In this document: positions 1-8,385 of the stretch, piece by piece
Position numbering within the stretch: position 1 is the stretch's first letter
Layout: each line of letters begins with the position of its first letter
Assembly (NCBI GenBank): GCA_035063885.1
Contig: JAPSFM010000028.1
Coordinates: forward strand, 1-53,233
Length of the DNA stretch: 53,233 nt
DNA from: CAADGY01 sp900696665
Lineage (GTDB): Bacteria > Acidobacteriota > Terriglobia > Bryobacterales > Bryobacteraceae
Direction: 5' to 3'
The notes under the pieces: generated by a model
What the model saw: only the letters and a program-made list of their open reading frames with translations
Database searches by the model: none
Told to the model about the DNA's origin: nothing
Translations under genes and position numbers: made by a program

Positions 1-342
1 TGGGCCTACTGCCACGTGCCCCATGCATCGGAAGTCGACATGCTAAGCCGAATCGAGAACCAGGTGGAGCGCTTCGCACCGGGTTTCCGCGACTGCATTC
101 TGGCCAGGAGCGTGAAGTCTCCGCGCGATCTCGAGCGGGAAAATCCCAACCTCGTCGGCGGTGACATCAACGGCGGTGTGGCAGACTGGCGCCAGTTGCT
201 GGCCCGGCCTACCTGGCGCCTTCACCGGACACCCCTCAAAGGACTGTATCTTTGCTCCGCGTCCACACCGCCCGGCGGCGGAGTGCATGGCCTGTGTGGA
301 TACTATGCCGCCCGCGCCGCGCTACATGATCTGAAAAAATGA
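1..342 (+). CDS. C-terminal part of a phytoene-desaturase-like NAD(P)/FAD-dependent oxidoreductase (5' truncated by window edge)
   Basis: The reading frame is open from base 1 (W-A-Y-C-H-V-P-H-A-S) to the TGA at 340-342, so the start codon lies outside the window. What remains is about 113 residues. The end has the pattern G-L-Y-L-C-S-A-S-T-P-P-G-G-G-V-H-G, which matches the last FAD-contacting segment of the carotenoid desaturase (CrtI) / all-trans-retinol saturase type of flavoprotein, where L-Y-L-x-G-A-x-T-H-P-G-G-G-V precedes the final helix. Members desaturate or isomerise polyene or other lipid substrates. The substrate cannot be told from this fragment. The GTG at 16 could be read as a start but lies inside a conserved stretch and is not a real start. 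Confidence 0.75.
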   Translation, partial: WAYCHVPHASEVDMLSRIENQVERFAPGFRDCILARSVKSPRDLERENPNLVGGDINGGVADWRQLLARPTWRLHRTPLKGLYLCSASTPPGGGVHGLCGYYAARAALHDLKK

Positions 343-359
343 TTAAAACGTTTCTTGTC

Positions 360-396
360 TTGACGCATCCGGTTAATTGTTCTTAATCTGTAGCTA
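360..396 (+). promoter_or_regulatory. Probable promoter giving a leaderless transcript of the DUF5715 gene
   Basis: TTGACG at 360-365 (5/6 to the -35 consensus) is followed after 18 bases by TAATCT at 384-389, and then by exactly seven bases to the ATG at 397. There is no Shine-Dalgarno sequence. A TAnnnT hexamer seven bases before ATG puts the transcription start at or next to the start codon. Confidence 0.45.
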
Positions 397-1005
397 ATGG
401 CCAAAGTGTTAGTGGCCGCACTGGCCTTCTGTGCGGCTATTCCAATGGCTGCCTCCGGAGGCGTGTTGGCACTCCGTGCGGCGCGTAATTCGCAGGTGCT
501 TCAAAATAAGCGGGCCGACCGCGACGATCTGTCGCGTATGAAGAATGTGGCGATGGTGAAGCGGTTCGCGAAGGCCGGCCTGCTGGTACGGGTTCCCTCT
601 TCCACACGTCATTACTACCTTCACCGTGTACCGCACAATTACCGGTATCTGCGGCCGTGGAGCAAGTTGTTTCTGGAACGGCTGAGTAAACAGTATTTCC
701 GAAAGCACAACCAGCGGCTCCGCGTGACTAGCATGGTGCGCACGGTCGAATACCAGAATTCGTTGCGCCTGCGGAATGCAAACGCGGCTCCCGCCGCCGG
801 GTTTTTCCGCTCGACGCACCTGACGGGCGCTACGCTCGATATCTCCAAAAAGTTCATGAAGCCGGCAGGGGTGAAGTGGATGCGCCGCGTATTGCGGTCG
901 CTCGTCTCGAAGGGCTTCCTTTCCGCTGTCGAGGAGTTCCGGCAGCCTACCTTCCATATCATGGTCCATCGCAACTACCCGAAATATGTGGCTTCACTGA
1001 AGTAG
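397..1005 (+). CDS. DUF5715 family protein, secreted, metallopeptidase M15-like fold
   Basis: 202 residues. An N-terminal hydrophobic stretch (about residues 4-26) looks like a signal peptide or signal anchor, placing the protein in the periplasm or on the inner membrane. Residues 139-149 read S-T-H-L-T-G-A-T-L-D-I, and F-H-I-M-V-H follows at 186-191. This matches the S-x-H-x-x-G-x-x-x-D-[IL] ... H pattern of zinc D-Ala-D-Ala carboxypeptidases of family M15 (candidate ligands H141, D148 and H187 or H191). DUF5715 proteins with this pattern are common in Acidobacteriota, but I know of no assigned substrate. A role in trimming peptidoglycan peptides is inference. The gene stands alone between the oxidoreductase and the sulfatase. 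The ATG at 397 is preferred because it begins the signal sequence and sits seven bases after a -10-like hexamer. Confidence 0.7.
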   Translation: MAKVLVAALAFCAAIPMAASGGVLALRAARNSQVLQNKRADRDDLSRMKNVAMVKRFAKAGLLVRVPSSTRHYYLHRVPHNYRYLRPWSKLFLERLSKQYFRKHNQRLRVTSMVRTVEYQNSLRLRNANAAPAAGFFRSTHLTGATLDISKKFMKPAGVKWMRRVLRSLVSKGFLSAVEEFRQPTFHIMVHRNYPKYVASLK

Positions 1006-1065
1006 GCGCCGGATCAATCGCTTCGGGGGTAGGATAAGAGTTCGCGCGTAGTCGCACAAGAGCTT

Positions 1066-2412
1066 ATGATGAACCGGCGGGAATTTCTGGCATCCTCCGC
1101 GGCGGGACTTTTGGGCGCGGAAACCACGGCTTCGAAGCCGAACATCATTTTTCTGCTGGCCGATGACCTGGGCTATGGCGACCTGAGTTGCTATGGACAG
1201 AAGCGGTTCTCCACACCCAATCTGGATCGTGTTGCCGCCGAGGGAACCCGGTTTACACAGGCCTATGCGGGAAGCACCGTCTGCGCGCCATCCCGCTGCT
1301 GCCTGATGACCGGCCTTCATTCGGGCCATGCGACCGTGCGCGGCAACAAGAAACCCGAGGTGGGCCTACGCCCGGAGGAAACCACCGTCGCTTCGCTCCT
1401 CCAGAAGGCCGGTTATGAGACGGCGCTGTTCGGCAAATGGGGCTTGGGCGGTCCGGCGACGGGCAGTGTTCCCAACACCAGGGGCTACGATCATTTCTAT
1501 GGATACCTGAACCAGTTGCACGCCCACAATTACTACCCGAGCCACTTGTGGGACAACCAGAACGAGGCGTTTCTGACGGAAAACTGGTTCAATCAGCGCA
1601 AACAATATTCCCCCGATCTGATCCACCGCCGCGCGCTCCATTTTCTGGAACAGGATCGGGCGAAACCGTTTTTTCTATACCTGGCTTACACGATCCCGCA
1701 TGCGAACAACGAACTGGGCCGTTATCGGGGCAACGGTATGGAGATACCGGATAACGCGCCGTTCTCCGGGAGGGATTGGCCAGAAACCGAGAAGAATTTC
1801 GCCGCCATGGTCACCCGGCTGGATCGCGACGCGGGCGATATCCTCGACGCGTTGAAGCGCAAGGGCCTCGACAGCAACACGCTCTTCGTATTTTCGAGCG
1901 ACAACGGTCCACACCGCGAAGGAGGTCACGATCCGGAGTTCTTCGATAGCAACGGCCCGCTGCGCGGTATCAAGCGGGATCTTTACGATGGAGGCATCCG
2001 TGTTCCGTTCCTAGCGCGCTGGCCGGGCAGGATTCCAGCGGGCCGGACCAGCGATCAGGTATTTGCGTTCTGGGACCTGCTTCCTACCGCCGCCGAACTG
2101 GCGGGAGCGAGCGCGCCGCCGGGTATCGACGGGATCTCCGCGCTGCCGGCATTGCTCGGAAACCGGCAACCCACGCACGAGTATCTCTATTGGGAGTTCC
2201 ACGAGGGCGGCTTCAAACAGGCTGTCCGGATGGATGAATGGAAAGGCGTGCGTCTCTCAGCCGGCGGTCCCGTCGAGTTGTACAACGTCGTGGAGGATAT
2301 TGGCGAGACAAGAGACCTTGCGGCGGCGAATCCACGAGTTGTGAAAAAGATCGGCCAGATCATGGCCCATGCCCGCACGGAATCGGCGCTGTTCCCAATA
2401 CAGAAGAGTTAA
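1066..2412 (+). CDS. Arylsulfatase A-like sulfatase (family S1)
   Basis: 448 residues. The N-terminus M-M-N-R-R-E-F-L-A-S-S-A-A-G resembles the short twin-arginine/anchor leaders of acidobacterial and planctomycete sulfatases, suggesting export. P-N-I-I-F-L-L-A-D-D-L-G-Y-G-D (about 25-39) supplies the paired calcium-binding aspartates. C73-A-P-S-R-C-C-L-M-T-G is the canonical C-x-P-S-R-x-x-x-x-T-G motif whose cysteine is converted to formylglycine by a separate maturase. The length is normal for the family. The enzyme should hydrolyse sulfate esters on a carbohydrate or aryl substrate. Its TAA overlaps the ATG of the esterase (TAATG at 2410-2414), so the two are translationally coupled and probably act on the same material. 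The first of two adjacent ATG codons is used as start. Confidence 0.9.
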   Translation: MMNRREFLASSAAGLLGAETTASKPNIIFLLADDLGYGDLSCYGQKRFSTPNLDRVAAEGTRFTQAYAGSTVCAPSRCCLMTGLHSGHATVRGNKKPEVGLRPEETTVASLLQKAGYETALFGKWGLGGPATGSVPNTRGYDHFYGYLNQLHAHNYYPSHLWDNQNEAFLTENWFNQRKQYSPDLIHRRALHFLEQDRAKPFFLYLAYTIPHANNELGRYRGNGMEIPDNAPFSGRDWPETEKNFAAMVTRLDRDAGDILDALKRKGLDSNTLFVFSSDNGPHREGGHDPEFFDSNGPLRGIKRDLYDGGIRVPFLARWPGRIPAGRTSDQVFAFWDLLPTAAELAGASAPPGIDGISALPALLGNRQPTHEYLYWEFHEGGFKQAVRMDEWKGVRLSAGGPVELYNVVEDIGETRDLAAANPRVVKKIGQIMAHARTESALFPIQKS

Positions 2413-4418
2413 TGCCGATGCGCAGAGGTTTTCTGTTCCTGTTGTTTGCCACGGCCATCTGGGCGGCACAGCCGTTTTATGACCGCACCCATCCATCGAA
2501 AGTGTTCGGACAGGACCGCCATTACCGGATTCTCCTGCCGCCGGGCTATGAGACCACCGGCAAAGCATACCCTGTCATTTACTACTTTCACGGGCACAGC
2601 GACCGCTACACACTCGAAAAGTACGATAACGGCAAAGATACGATTCCGAAAATGGCCGATTTCGTATCCAGGAACGACAGCATTGTAGTGGCCGTCGACG
2701 GGTACGTCGCGCGCGACTACACCGGCTTCTACGGGGGCTCACCGTGGGACGTTCGCGAAGAGGGAGGCGATTACGACTTCGGAGAATATTTCAAAGAACT
2801 GGTAGCTCATATCGATTCGACCTACCGGACGCTTACGGATCGCCGTCATCGCGCCACGTCCGGCTTGAGCATGGGTGGCTTTATGAGCCTGTGGCTCAGC
2901 GCGCGTTATCCGGACCTCATCGGAAGTGCCTCCGCGTTCAACCCGGGGCCGGAGTTCTACGCCGGCGGCAAGGGGCGGCGCGTCCTCTGGCGGCCCAAGG
3001 ACCATGTAAGCAATCACGGCCATACCATGGTGCGGCTGATTCGCGCGAGCGGCGATTACATCAGCCAATACCACGAAGAGACCCACGAAGCCTACGCCAG
3101 GGCGCCCGAAGTGGATTACGAGTACCGCCGCGACGAGTATCACCGTCATTGGGCTACTTCCATCGGCGAGACATTCAGATTCCACATGCGGGCTTTTCGC
3201 TCCAGTTCGCTCGATAACGTTCCGGAGGTTTGGAGCCATGCGAACCCCTATCGCCGGTTTCAGGTGTGGGGCTATGAGTTCTTTTCCGAAGGCGAACAGC
3301 CCGGAACCGTCTATCTTGAAGCCGTGCGGCAGGGCGGAATGCGGATTACCACGCGCCGCTGGGCGCCCGATGGACCTCCGGCGGAACGGCGCATCCGCGT
3401 GCTGACCGCACCGCTATACCGCGCTGGTGCGTCGTACCAGTTGACGGACTATAACCTGACCACTAAAACAGTCGAAACCAGCCAGATTGCTCCCGACGAC
3501 AAAGGCAGACTTTCGTTCACCGTCGATGGACGAGGTCATCAGCTCAGCTTCACCGGACCGGGGACCGGGAGCCAGCCACCCGTCCTTCTGCCGCTTACTC
3601 GCAAGGAGGTGTTACGCCTGCCGCCCGGCGAAGACATCGCACTTCCGATTCGCATCTACAATCCGCGAAGCGTGCCAATGACCGCCGTCAAGGCGGCACT
3701 CAGCTCGCAGTATCCGACGGTACAGATCCTCTCGGGCAGTGGGGACATTCCGAAACTCGAGCCGGGACAAGCGGCAGATCTCTCCCCGCAGATGAAAGTG
3801 CGGTTCGTGGCGGGTACGGGATATTTCACACACGCGCGGCTGGAACTCCGGCTGACGTACGACGGCTGGCAAAGTGCGCAGGAAAATATTGATGTGCTGA
3901 TTGCGCCGGAGACGATCCCCAACCCGGATGCGGTTGAAGTGCTGGATGGCCGCACGTTTACCTTCAATGTTTTCCGGCAGAAAGGAAACCAGGGTGGGGG
4001 CGCATCCGTTCAGCGCACGGTGACCGAGGGCAGCGGAAACGGAAATGGCGTTCTGGAGCCCGGCGAGACGGCCACAATCTGGGTTCGCATGAAACAGGGC
4101 ATGGACCCTTTCGACAAAAACAACTGGTATCGAACGAAGGTCTACACGGACTCCCATTATGTCGAGGAGGCCGCCGATATCCAGGAGCAGAAGCAGTTGG
4201 AATGGACCGGCGCAAAGGAGCGTACCAGCCTCATCCGCCTGGCGCCTGCCACTCCGGCAGGCACCTCCATCCCGCTCCTCCTCGATAACGAATCGTGGAG
4301 CTATCACTACACACCGGATGTACGCTATGGGAAGGAGAAGCTTTATCAGGCGTTCCAATTGCACACGCGCCACCTGCACCGGATTGTGTTACAGATTCCT
4401 AAACTCGGGCGCCGGTGA
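2412..4418 (+). CDS. Secreted alpha/beta-hydrolase esterase (esterase D/feruloyl-esterase type) with long beta-rich C-terminus
   Basis: 668 residues, starting at the ATG that overlaps the sulfatase stop. The frame is open further upstream, but that part only shadows the sulfatase. Residues 5-19 are a signal peptide core (G-F-L-F-L-L-F-A-T-A-I-W-A-A). The catalytic domain follows (about 22-320), with L-P-P-G-Y and Y-Y-F-H-G-H-S strands and the nucleophile elbow S-G-L-S153-M-G-G, as in bacterial esterase D-like and feruloyl or xylan esterases. About 350 further residues hold no catalytic motif I recognise. They look like beta-sandwich modules, one containing N-G-N-G-V-L-E-P-G-E, typical of cell-surface CARDB/Big-like repeats. 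Coupling to the sulfatase suggests joint removal of ester decorations from a polysaccharide. The substrate is not known. Confidence 0.8.
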   Translation: MPMRRGFLFLLFATAIWAAQPFYDRTHPSKVFGQDRHYRILLPPGYETTGKAYPVIYYFHGHSDRYTLEKYDNGKDTIPKMADFVSRNDSIVVAVDGYVARDYTGFYGGSPWDVREEGGDYDFGEYFKELVAHIDSTYRTLTDRRHRATSGLSMGGFMSLWLSARYPDLIGSASAFNPGPEFYAGGKGRRVLWRPKDHVSNHGHTMVRLIRASGDYISQYHEETHEAYARAPEVDYEYRRDEYHRHWATSIGETFRFHMRAFRSSSLDNVPEVWSHANPYRRFQVWGYEFFSEGEQPGTVYLEAVRQGGMRITTRRWAPDGPPAERRIRVLTAPLYRAGASYQLTDYNLTTKTVETSQIAPDDKGRLSFTVDGRGHQLSFTGPGTGSQPPVLLPLTRKEVLRLPPGEDIALPIRIYNPRSVPMTAVKAALSSQYPTVQILSGSGDIPKLEPGQAADLSPQMKVRFVAGTGYFTHARLELRLTYDGWQSAQENIDVLIAPETIPNPDAVEVLDGRTFTFNVFRQKGNQGGGASVQRTVTEGSGNGNGVLEPGETATIWVRMKQGMDPFDKNNWYRTKVYTDSHYVEEAADIQEQKQLEWTGAKERTSLIRLAPATPAGTSIPLLLDNESWSYHYTPDVRYGKEKLYQAFQLHTRHLHRIVLQIPKLGRR

Positions 4419-4444
4419 ATCTTCCAAATCTCGATCAAGAATGG

Positions 4445-4457
4445 TACGATTGATTTT
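4445..4457 (+). promoter_or_regulatory. Candidate -10 element for leaderless cysD
   Basis: TACGAT at 4445-4450 is followed by seven bases (TGATTTT) and the ATG of cysD at 4458. No Shine-Dalgarno sequence is present. A convincing -35 hexamer is not visible. Confidence 0.35.
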
Positions 4458-5363
4458 ATGCAGTTTCTGGCGCTGACCCATTTGCGTGTGCTCGAGGCGG
4501 AGAGCATACATATTTTGCGGGAAGTGGCGGCGGAGTTCCAGAAGCCGGTTATGCTGTATTCCATCGGGAAAGACTCTTCCGTCATGGTGCGGCTGGCGCA
4601 GAAGGCATTTTATCCCGGTCCTATTCCGTTTCCGTTGTTACACGTGGACACCACATATAAGTTCCGGGAGATGATCGCTTTCCGCGACTCTTTCACAGCC
4701 CGCATTGGAGCCCGGTTGATTGTTCACACCAACACGACAGCCATTGAAGAGGGGGCGAATCCATTCCAGTTGGGTACCCAGAAATGTTGCGGGCTGCTAA
4801 AGACGCGGGCACTGCTCGATGCGATAGCTGAGGGCGGGTTTGATGCGGCATTCGGAGGCGCGCGGCGCGATGAAGAAAAATCACGCGCGAAGGAGCGCGT
4901 TTACTCTTTTCGCGACGCCTATGGACAGTGGGACCCGAAGAATCAACGCCCCGAACTGTGGAATCTGTTCAATGGGCGCATTGATAAAGGGGAGAGCATC
5001 CGTGTATTCCCGTTGTCGAACTGGACGGAACTCGACGTCTGGCAATACATTCACCTGGAGAAAATTCCGATCGTGCCGTTGTATTTTGCCAAAGAGAGAC
5101 TGATGGTGGTGCGCGGCGATAGTCTCATCCCCCTGGAGCACGATGTCCCCTTACTTCCGGGTGAGAAACCACAAATGGTGATGTGCCGTATGCGATCTCT
5201 TGGTTGCACGCCTTGCACGGGTGCAATCAGGTCGGAGGCGGATACGGTTCCGAAGATCATCGAAGAACTGATGCTGTTCCGGCGCTCGGAGCGGGAGAAC
5301 CGCATTATTGACCACGACCAGGAAGGCTCGATGGAGATTAAGAAGCGCGAGGGCTATTTCTGA
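4458..5363 (+). CDS. cysD: Sulfate adenylyltransferase subunit 2 (CysD)
   Basis: 301 residues, the full length of CysD. It is the catalytic half of ATP sulfurylase, which makes adenosine 5'-phosphosulfate (APS) from sulfate and ATP with GTP hydrolysis by CysN. The N-type ATP-pyrophosphatase loop is visible as Y-S-I-G-K-D-S-S-V-M (34-43), and the family signatures H-V-D-T-T-Y-K-F, F-G-G-A-R-R-D-E-E-K-S-R-A-K-E-R and L-P-G-E-K-P-Q-M-V-M-C-R-M-R-S-L-G-C follow in order. The stop overlaps the start of cysN (TGATG at 5361-5365), so the two subunits are translated together. No sulfite reductase, APS/PAPS reductase or sulfate transporter lies nearby. Confidence 0.97.
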   Translation: MQFLALTHLRVLEAESIHILREVAAEFQKPVMLYSIGKDSSVMVRLAQKAFYPGPIPFPLLHVDTTYKFREMIAFRDSFTARIGARLIVHTNTTAIEEGANPFQLGTQKCCGLLKTRALLDAIAEGGFDAAFGGARRDEEKSRAKERVYSFRDAYGQWDPKNQRPELWNLFNGRIDKGESIRVFPLSNWTELDVWQYIHLEKIPIVPLYFAKERLMVVRGDSLIPLEHDVPLLPGEKPQMVMCRMRSLGCTPCTGAIRSEADTVPKIIEELMLFRRSERENRIIDHDQEGSMEIKKREGYF

Positions 5364-7123
5364 TGGCAGTGACGGCTCCGATGACGGCAGAAGAGGCCAT
5401 CGAAGCGTTTCTACGGCAAAACGAAACCAAAGAACTGCTGCGCTTCACGACCGCCGGCAGCGTTGACGACGGCAAATCTACGCTGATCGGGCGCCTGCTG
5501 TACGACTCCAAGGGGGTGTACGAAGACCAGCTTGCCTCGGTGCAAAAAGCGTCGGTGAACCGAAACGCGGGCCCCATCGATTTTTCTCTTTTGACCGACG
5601 GGCTCCGTGCCGAGCGGGAGCAGGGGATCACCATCGACGTCGCCTACCGCTACTTTTCCACGCCCCGCCGCAAGTTCATTATTGCGGATACTCCCGGGCA
5701 CGAGCAGTATACCCGCAACATGGCGACAGGAGCCTCAACGGCGGAGCTAGCCGTGGTTCTAGTCGATGCGCGCAAGGGCGTTCTGCCGCAGTCGCGCCGG
5801 CATGCCTATATCGCCGCGCTATTGGGGATTCCGCGCATCGTTGTAGCGGTGAACAAGATGGACCTGCTGGATTTCGACGAGCAGGCTTTTCTTACCATCC
5901 GTTCGGATTTCCAGGTTTTTTCCGCACCACTCGAGATTCCGCACCTGGACTTTATTCCCATCAGCGCCCTGGACGGTGATAACGTCGTCGTCCGCAGCCA
6001 ACGCACTCCATGGTACAGCGGTCCGGCGCTTCTCGAATATCTGGAGACCGTTCCCGTAATGGCGGCGCGCAATCTCGATCAGTTTCGTCTCCCGGTACAG
6101 TATGTGATCCGTCCGAATCTGGATTTCCGCGGGTATGCTGGGCAGGTGGTTTCGGGCGTTCTCCGGCCTGGAGACCGGGTGATGGTGTTGCCGTCGGGCC
6201 GGACGAGCCGCGTGAAATCGATTGTTACCTACGATGGCGAACTGCGGGAGGCTTTTCCCCCGATGTCGATTACGGTGTGTCTCGAAGATGAGATCGACAT
6301 CAGCCGTGGCGATATGCTGATTTCGCCGGACTCCATGCCGCACGCATCGCGGCGGTTTAACGCGAGTGTGGTCTGGATGAACGCCGACCCTCTGGAACCG
6401 GGGCGGCCCTATCTGCTGAAGCACACGACACAACAGACGTCCGGAACCGTGAGGACGGTGCTGGAGACGGTGGACGTGAACACGCTCGAAAAATCGCCGG
6501 CTTCCGCCCTGCACCTGAATGAGATCGGAAGAGTGGCGATAGAAACTCACAAGCCGTTGTTCTTCGACTCTTACCGCCGCAACCGGTCTACAGGCAGCTT
6601 TGTCCTGATCGATCCGGTGACGAACGCTACCATCGCCGCGGGCATGATCGAGGACACAAAGCGAAGCACGCCCGCCGATGAAGCCGCGAAAGCGGCCATT
6701 TCCGCGCTTGGCTGGGGATCGGGCCGCGTTACCCCGGCGGAACGCTATGCCCGCGCCGGCCACCGCCCCGCTACCCTCTGGATCACTGCGCGCAAGGAAG
6801 CGGCGTACTGCCTTGAACGGATGCTGTTTGATCGCGACTGCCTGGTAAAGGTGATCACGGACGATTTCGAAAGTCCGCTTGTTTCAGAACTCGCCAGGTT
6901 CAGCAACCACGGCGGATTCATCGCCATCTGTTCCGTCTCATCGAATGCGCCCGAGGAAACTTCCCGCGCACGCGACGTTGTGGGTGCGGACAAGTTCATC
7001 GAAGTGGATCCCACTGAGCTCTCGCCCCGCGACGAGGAAGCTGCCGCTCAACTCTGCCGCCTGCTTGAAACCCGGGGCATCATTCGAAGGGACGACCGGT
7101 TCGCCGAGGGAAGCGGAATTTGA
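5363..7123 (+). CDS. cysN: Sulfate adenylyltransferase subunit 1 (CysN) fused to a degenerate APS-kinase (CysC-like) domain
   Basis: 586 residues. Residues 24-430 are a standard CysN GTPase: G-S-V-D-D-G-K-S-T (32-40), E-Q-G-I-T-I-D-V (86-93), D-T-P-G-H-E (109-114) and N-K-M-D (164-167), then two EF-Tu-like barrels. The remaining part (about 457-575) aligns by eye with APS kinase: G-H-R-P-A-T-L-W-I-T, then C-L-E-R-M-L-F-D-R, and R-A-R-D-V-V-G-A-D-K-F-I-E-V. But the Walker A loop G-L-S-G-S-G-K-S-T is replaced by A-R-K-E-A-A-Y, and the APS-binding D-G-D-N-V-R by T-D-D-F-E-S. The domain therefore cannot bind ATP in the usual way. I expect normal GTPase function and no PAPS synthesis, with the tail kept as a scaffold or regulatory domain. 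The bifunctional CysNC label would be wrong here. Confidence 0.93.
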   Translation: MAVTAPMTAEEAIEAFLRQNETKELLRFTTAGSVDDGKSTLIGRLLYDSKGVYEDQLASVQKASVNRNAGPIDFSLLTDGLRAEREQGITIDVAYRYFSTPRRKFIIADTPGHEQYTRNMATGASTAELAVVLVDARKGVLPQSRRHAYIAALLGIPRIVVAVNKMDLLDFDEQAFLTIRSDFQVFSAPLEIPHLDFIPISALDGDNVVVRSQRTPWYSGPALLEYLETVPVMAARNLDQFRLPVQYVIRPNLDFRGYAGQVVSGVLRPGDRVMVLPSGRTSRVKSIVTYDGELREAFPPMSITVCLEDEIDISRGDMLISPDSMPHASRRFNASVVWMNADPLEPGRPYLLKHTTQQTSGTVRTVLETVDVNTLEKSPASALHLNEIGRVAIETHKPLFFDSYRRNRSTGSFVLIDPVTNATIAAGMIEDTKRSTPADEAAKAAISALGWGSGRVTPAERYARAGHRPATLWITARKEAAYCLERMLFDRDCLVKVITDDFESPLVSELARFSNHGGFIAICSVSSNAPEETSRARDVVGADKFIEVDPTELSPRDEEAAAQLCRLLETRGIIRRDDRFAEGSGI

Positions 7124-7345
7124 GCGGGATTGAGCCAGGTGAACGGTCCAGATACAGGCAAGGCGGTGGAGCCACACCCGCACTTGTTTATGCGCGTGGA
7201 ATAACCCGGTGCTTCAGCTTCAGTTTGACGGTAAATCCACCCGGGGTACCGCCGCCTCCTTGTCAGGGGCGGATCAAACGTCGAGCGTCAGAAGTCCACA
7301 ACGGGCGTAACACGGTCGTGCAGCCGCAGCCCCTTTCCTGCCGGC
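7124..7345. other. Intergenic stretch between convergent cysN and PEP-mutase-family gene
   Basis: About 220 bases separate two converging genes. A short forward frame starts at 7120 but has no family resemblance and poor codon sense, so I do not call it a gene. A weak five-base stem (CCGCC ... GGCGG near 7250-7270) has no T-run. I see no convincing terminator or RNA. Confidence 0.4.
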
Positions 7346-8170
7346 TCAAATACCCATGAGCCTGTTCAGTTCCAGCGTTGTGGCGCACCGGTCGAGAAAG
7401 GTGAATTGGCCCGTGTCTTTCACCTCGCGTACGGCGTCGAGCAGGCCCGTCATTGCGGCACGGTAGAGTGAGGTCGCAAGACTGATTCGCCTGACACCTG
7501 CCGCGGCGAGATCACCCACAGAAAACGATTTTCCTTTGATTCCCACCATGAAGTTGACCGGCTTCGAAACCGCCGCACACACCGCCCGTACCGCGGCGAG
7601 ATCAGGCAGACCGGGCGCGAAGAGCACATCGGCTCCCGCTTTTTCGAACGCTTGAAGTCGGCTGATGGTGTCGTCAAGGCTTGGATTGGCGAAAACGAAA
7701 TTGTGCGCCCGAGCGGTCAACATAAAGGGAAACCCGAGTGCACGTGCCGCCTCGGCGGCTGCTGCAATCCTCTCAACGGCCAGCCCTGTGTCATAAAGAG
7801 GCTTTTCAGGCTGACCAGTCGTATCTTCGATCGTGCAGCCGGCCAACCCCGCCTCACCAGCCAGCCGGATCGTTTGAGCCACGACTTCCGGCGCATCGCC
7901 AAATCCACTTTCGAGATCCGCAGACACGGGCAAATCCGTCGCATTGACGATAAGGCGTGCATGCGCCAGGGCCTCATCTCGCGTTAAGCTTCCGTCCCTC
8001 CGGCCAAGCGCACACGCAGACGCGGCGCTCGATGTAGCCAGCGCTTGAAACCCAAGGCCGGCGAGCATGCGTGCTGAGCCGGTATCCCAGGGATTCGGAA
8101 GTACGAAGGCAGTGGGACCGTTGTGTAGTGCGTGAAAGCGTAGTGCCTTTTCCCCCTGATTGATGCTCAC
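7346..8170 (-). CDS. Isocitrate lyase / phosphoenolpyruvate mutase family protein
   Basis: 274 residues from the GTG at 8168-8170. The frame stays open upstream to 8284, but this GTG has a Shine-Dalgarno GAGG six bases before it, and the family homology begins right after it (A-L-R-F-H-A-L-H). The (beta/alpha)8 barrel shows A-F-V-L-P-N-P-W-D-T-G-S-A-R-M-L, the active-site loop G-R-R-D-G-S-L-T, the Mg2+ site D-L-E-S-G-F-G-D (84-91) and T-I-E-D-T (113-117). These are marks of the superfamily that cleaves or forms C-C or C-P bonds next to a carboxylate, such as 2-methylisocitrate lyase, oxaloacetate decarboxylase, carboxyPEP mutase and PEP mutase. Which reaction this one catalyses cannot be read from sequence, and no phosphonate or propionate genes are adjacent. 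Confidence 0.85.
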   Translation of the reverse strand: MSINQGEKALRFHALHNGPTAFVLPNPWDTGSARMLAGLGFQALATSSAASACALGRRDGSLTRDEALAHARLIVNATDLPVSADLESGFGDAPEVVAQTIRLAGEAGLAGCTIEDTTGQPEKPLYDTGLAVERIAAAAEAARALGFPFMLTARAHNFVFANPSLDDTISRLQAFEKAGADVLFAPGLPDLAAVRAVCAAVSKPVNFMVGIKGKSFSVGDLAAAGVRRISLATSLYRAAMTGLLDAVREVKDTGQFTFLDRCATTLELNRLMGI

Positions 8171-8385
8171 TAAACACCTCGTGATTTCATCCCACCATGC
8201 TACAGCGCGACGCCACGCAGGTGTATAGTCTCCGGCGCGTTGACCCGCGCCGGAGAGCAGCCCGTCCAAGCCACCTGAATGCATAACGCCGAATGACGGG
8301 GATCTGCGCTACCAGCCATAGATCCTCGTTGGCGGCGTAGCATTTGCCATCAGGCGCCGCCAGTTAATCCTTCAAGACTCCTTGT

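Noticed and set aside
6731..7123. Functional APS kinase (CysC) domain
   Set aside because: Walker A and the APS-binding motif are missing, so only a degenerate domain is called.
7120..7359. Small plus-strand frame after cysN
   Set aside because: No ribosome site and no family resemblance; it overlaps the end of the convergent gene.
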